Shown here: positions 6,405 to 6,495 of the stretch, piece after piece | Numbering within the stretch: position 1 is the stretch's first letter | Layout: each line of letters opens with the position of its first letter | Assembly: GCA_946623295.1 (NCBI GenBank) | Contig: CAMOQY010000085.1 | Location: 1-6,495, forward strand | DNA: 6,495 nt | Source: an uncultured Lachnospiraceae bacterium | GTDB lineage: Bacteria; Bacillota; Clostridia; Lachnospirales; Lachnospiraceae | Reading direction: 5' to 3' | Made by a program: the position numbers and the translations under genes | Notes under the pieces: generated by a model | The model's database searches: none | Told to the model about the DNA's origin: nothing | The model's input: the letters and a program-made list of their open reading frames with translations, nothing else

Positions 6405-6495
6405 CGGCTTTTCAAGAGAGGTTGCTACATACATTACTGATACGTGTTCCTCATTGTGTACTGCGGAACGAAGTTGAGAAAGCTTAAAATGAAGT

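Noticed and set aside
6446..6469. Hairpin GTTCC...GGAAC downstream of rlmD as a terminator.
   Set aside because: The stem is short, with an internal mismatch and an eight-base loop, and no U-tract follows.
6489..6495. ATG near the right edge as the start of another gene.
   Set aside because: Only two codons and one base are visible, no convincing ribosome binding site precedes it, and nothing can be inferred about a product.

Overview
The window looks like chromosomal DNA from a strictly anaerobic Gram-positive bacterium of the class Clostridia. A member of, or close to, the Oscillospiraceae/Ruminococcaceae or Lachnospiraceae is likely. The evidence is moderately high GC by eye, strong AGGAGG-type ribosome binding sites, a YkpA-type ABC-F protein, a clostridial-type short phosphotransacetylase, a rubrerythrin and an RlmCD/RlmD-type rRNA methyltransferase. 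This placement is inference from protein resemblance; no 16S or other marker gene is present.

All five genes lie on the + strand and cover nearly the whole window, and no gene-free stretch exceeds 300 bases. The order is: an ABC-F ATPase (46-1677); a 143-base gap with a candidate promoter; phosphotransacetylase pta (1821-2813); a 72-base gap with a perfect TTGACA box; a rubrerythrin with two rubredoxin-like domains (2886-3545); a strong intrinsic terminator (3574-3603); a good sigma-A-type promoter (3629-3657); a membrane-anchored HtrA/DegP-like protein with a PDZ domain but a broken catalytic triad (3693-5003); and, 21 bases on, the 23S rRNA uracil-C5 methyltransferase (5025-6404). The last 91 bases hold no supportable gene.

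The genes fall into two or more transcription units split by the terminator at 3574-3603. Upstream are genes of translation (ABC-F), acetate/acetyl-CoA energy metabolism (pta) and peroxide defence (rubrerythrin). Pta and rubrerythrin have strong ribosome binding sites and biased codon use, which suggests high expression. Downstream, the HtrA-like gene and the methyltransferase are closely spaced, probably co-transcribed, and use far more ATA codons.

I see no mobile element, CRISPR array, RNA gene, phage gene or defence island, and no evidence for a new multi-gene system. The points most worth a second look lie inside proteins: the HtrA-like pseudoprotease, the asymmetric active sites of the ABC-F protein, and the rubredoxin-diiron-rubredoxin layout of the rubrerythrin.
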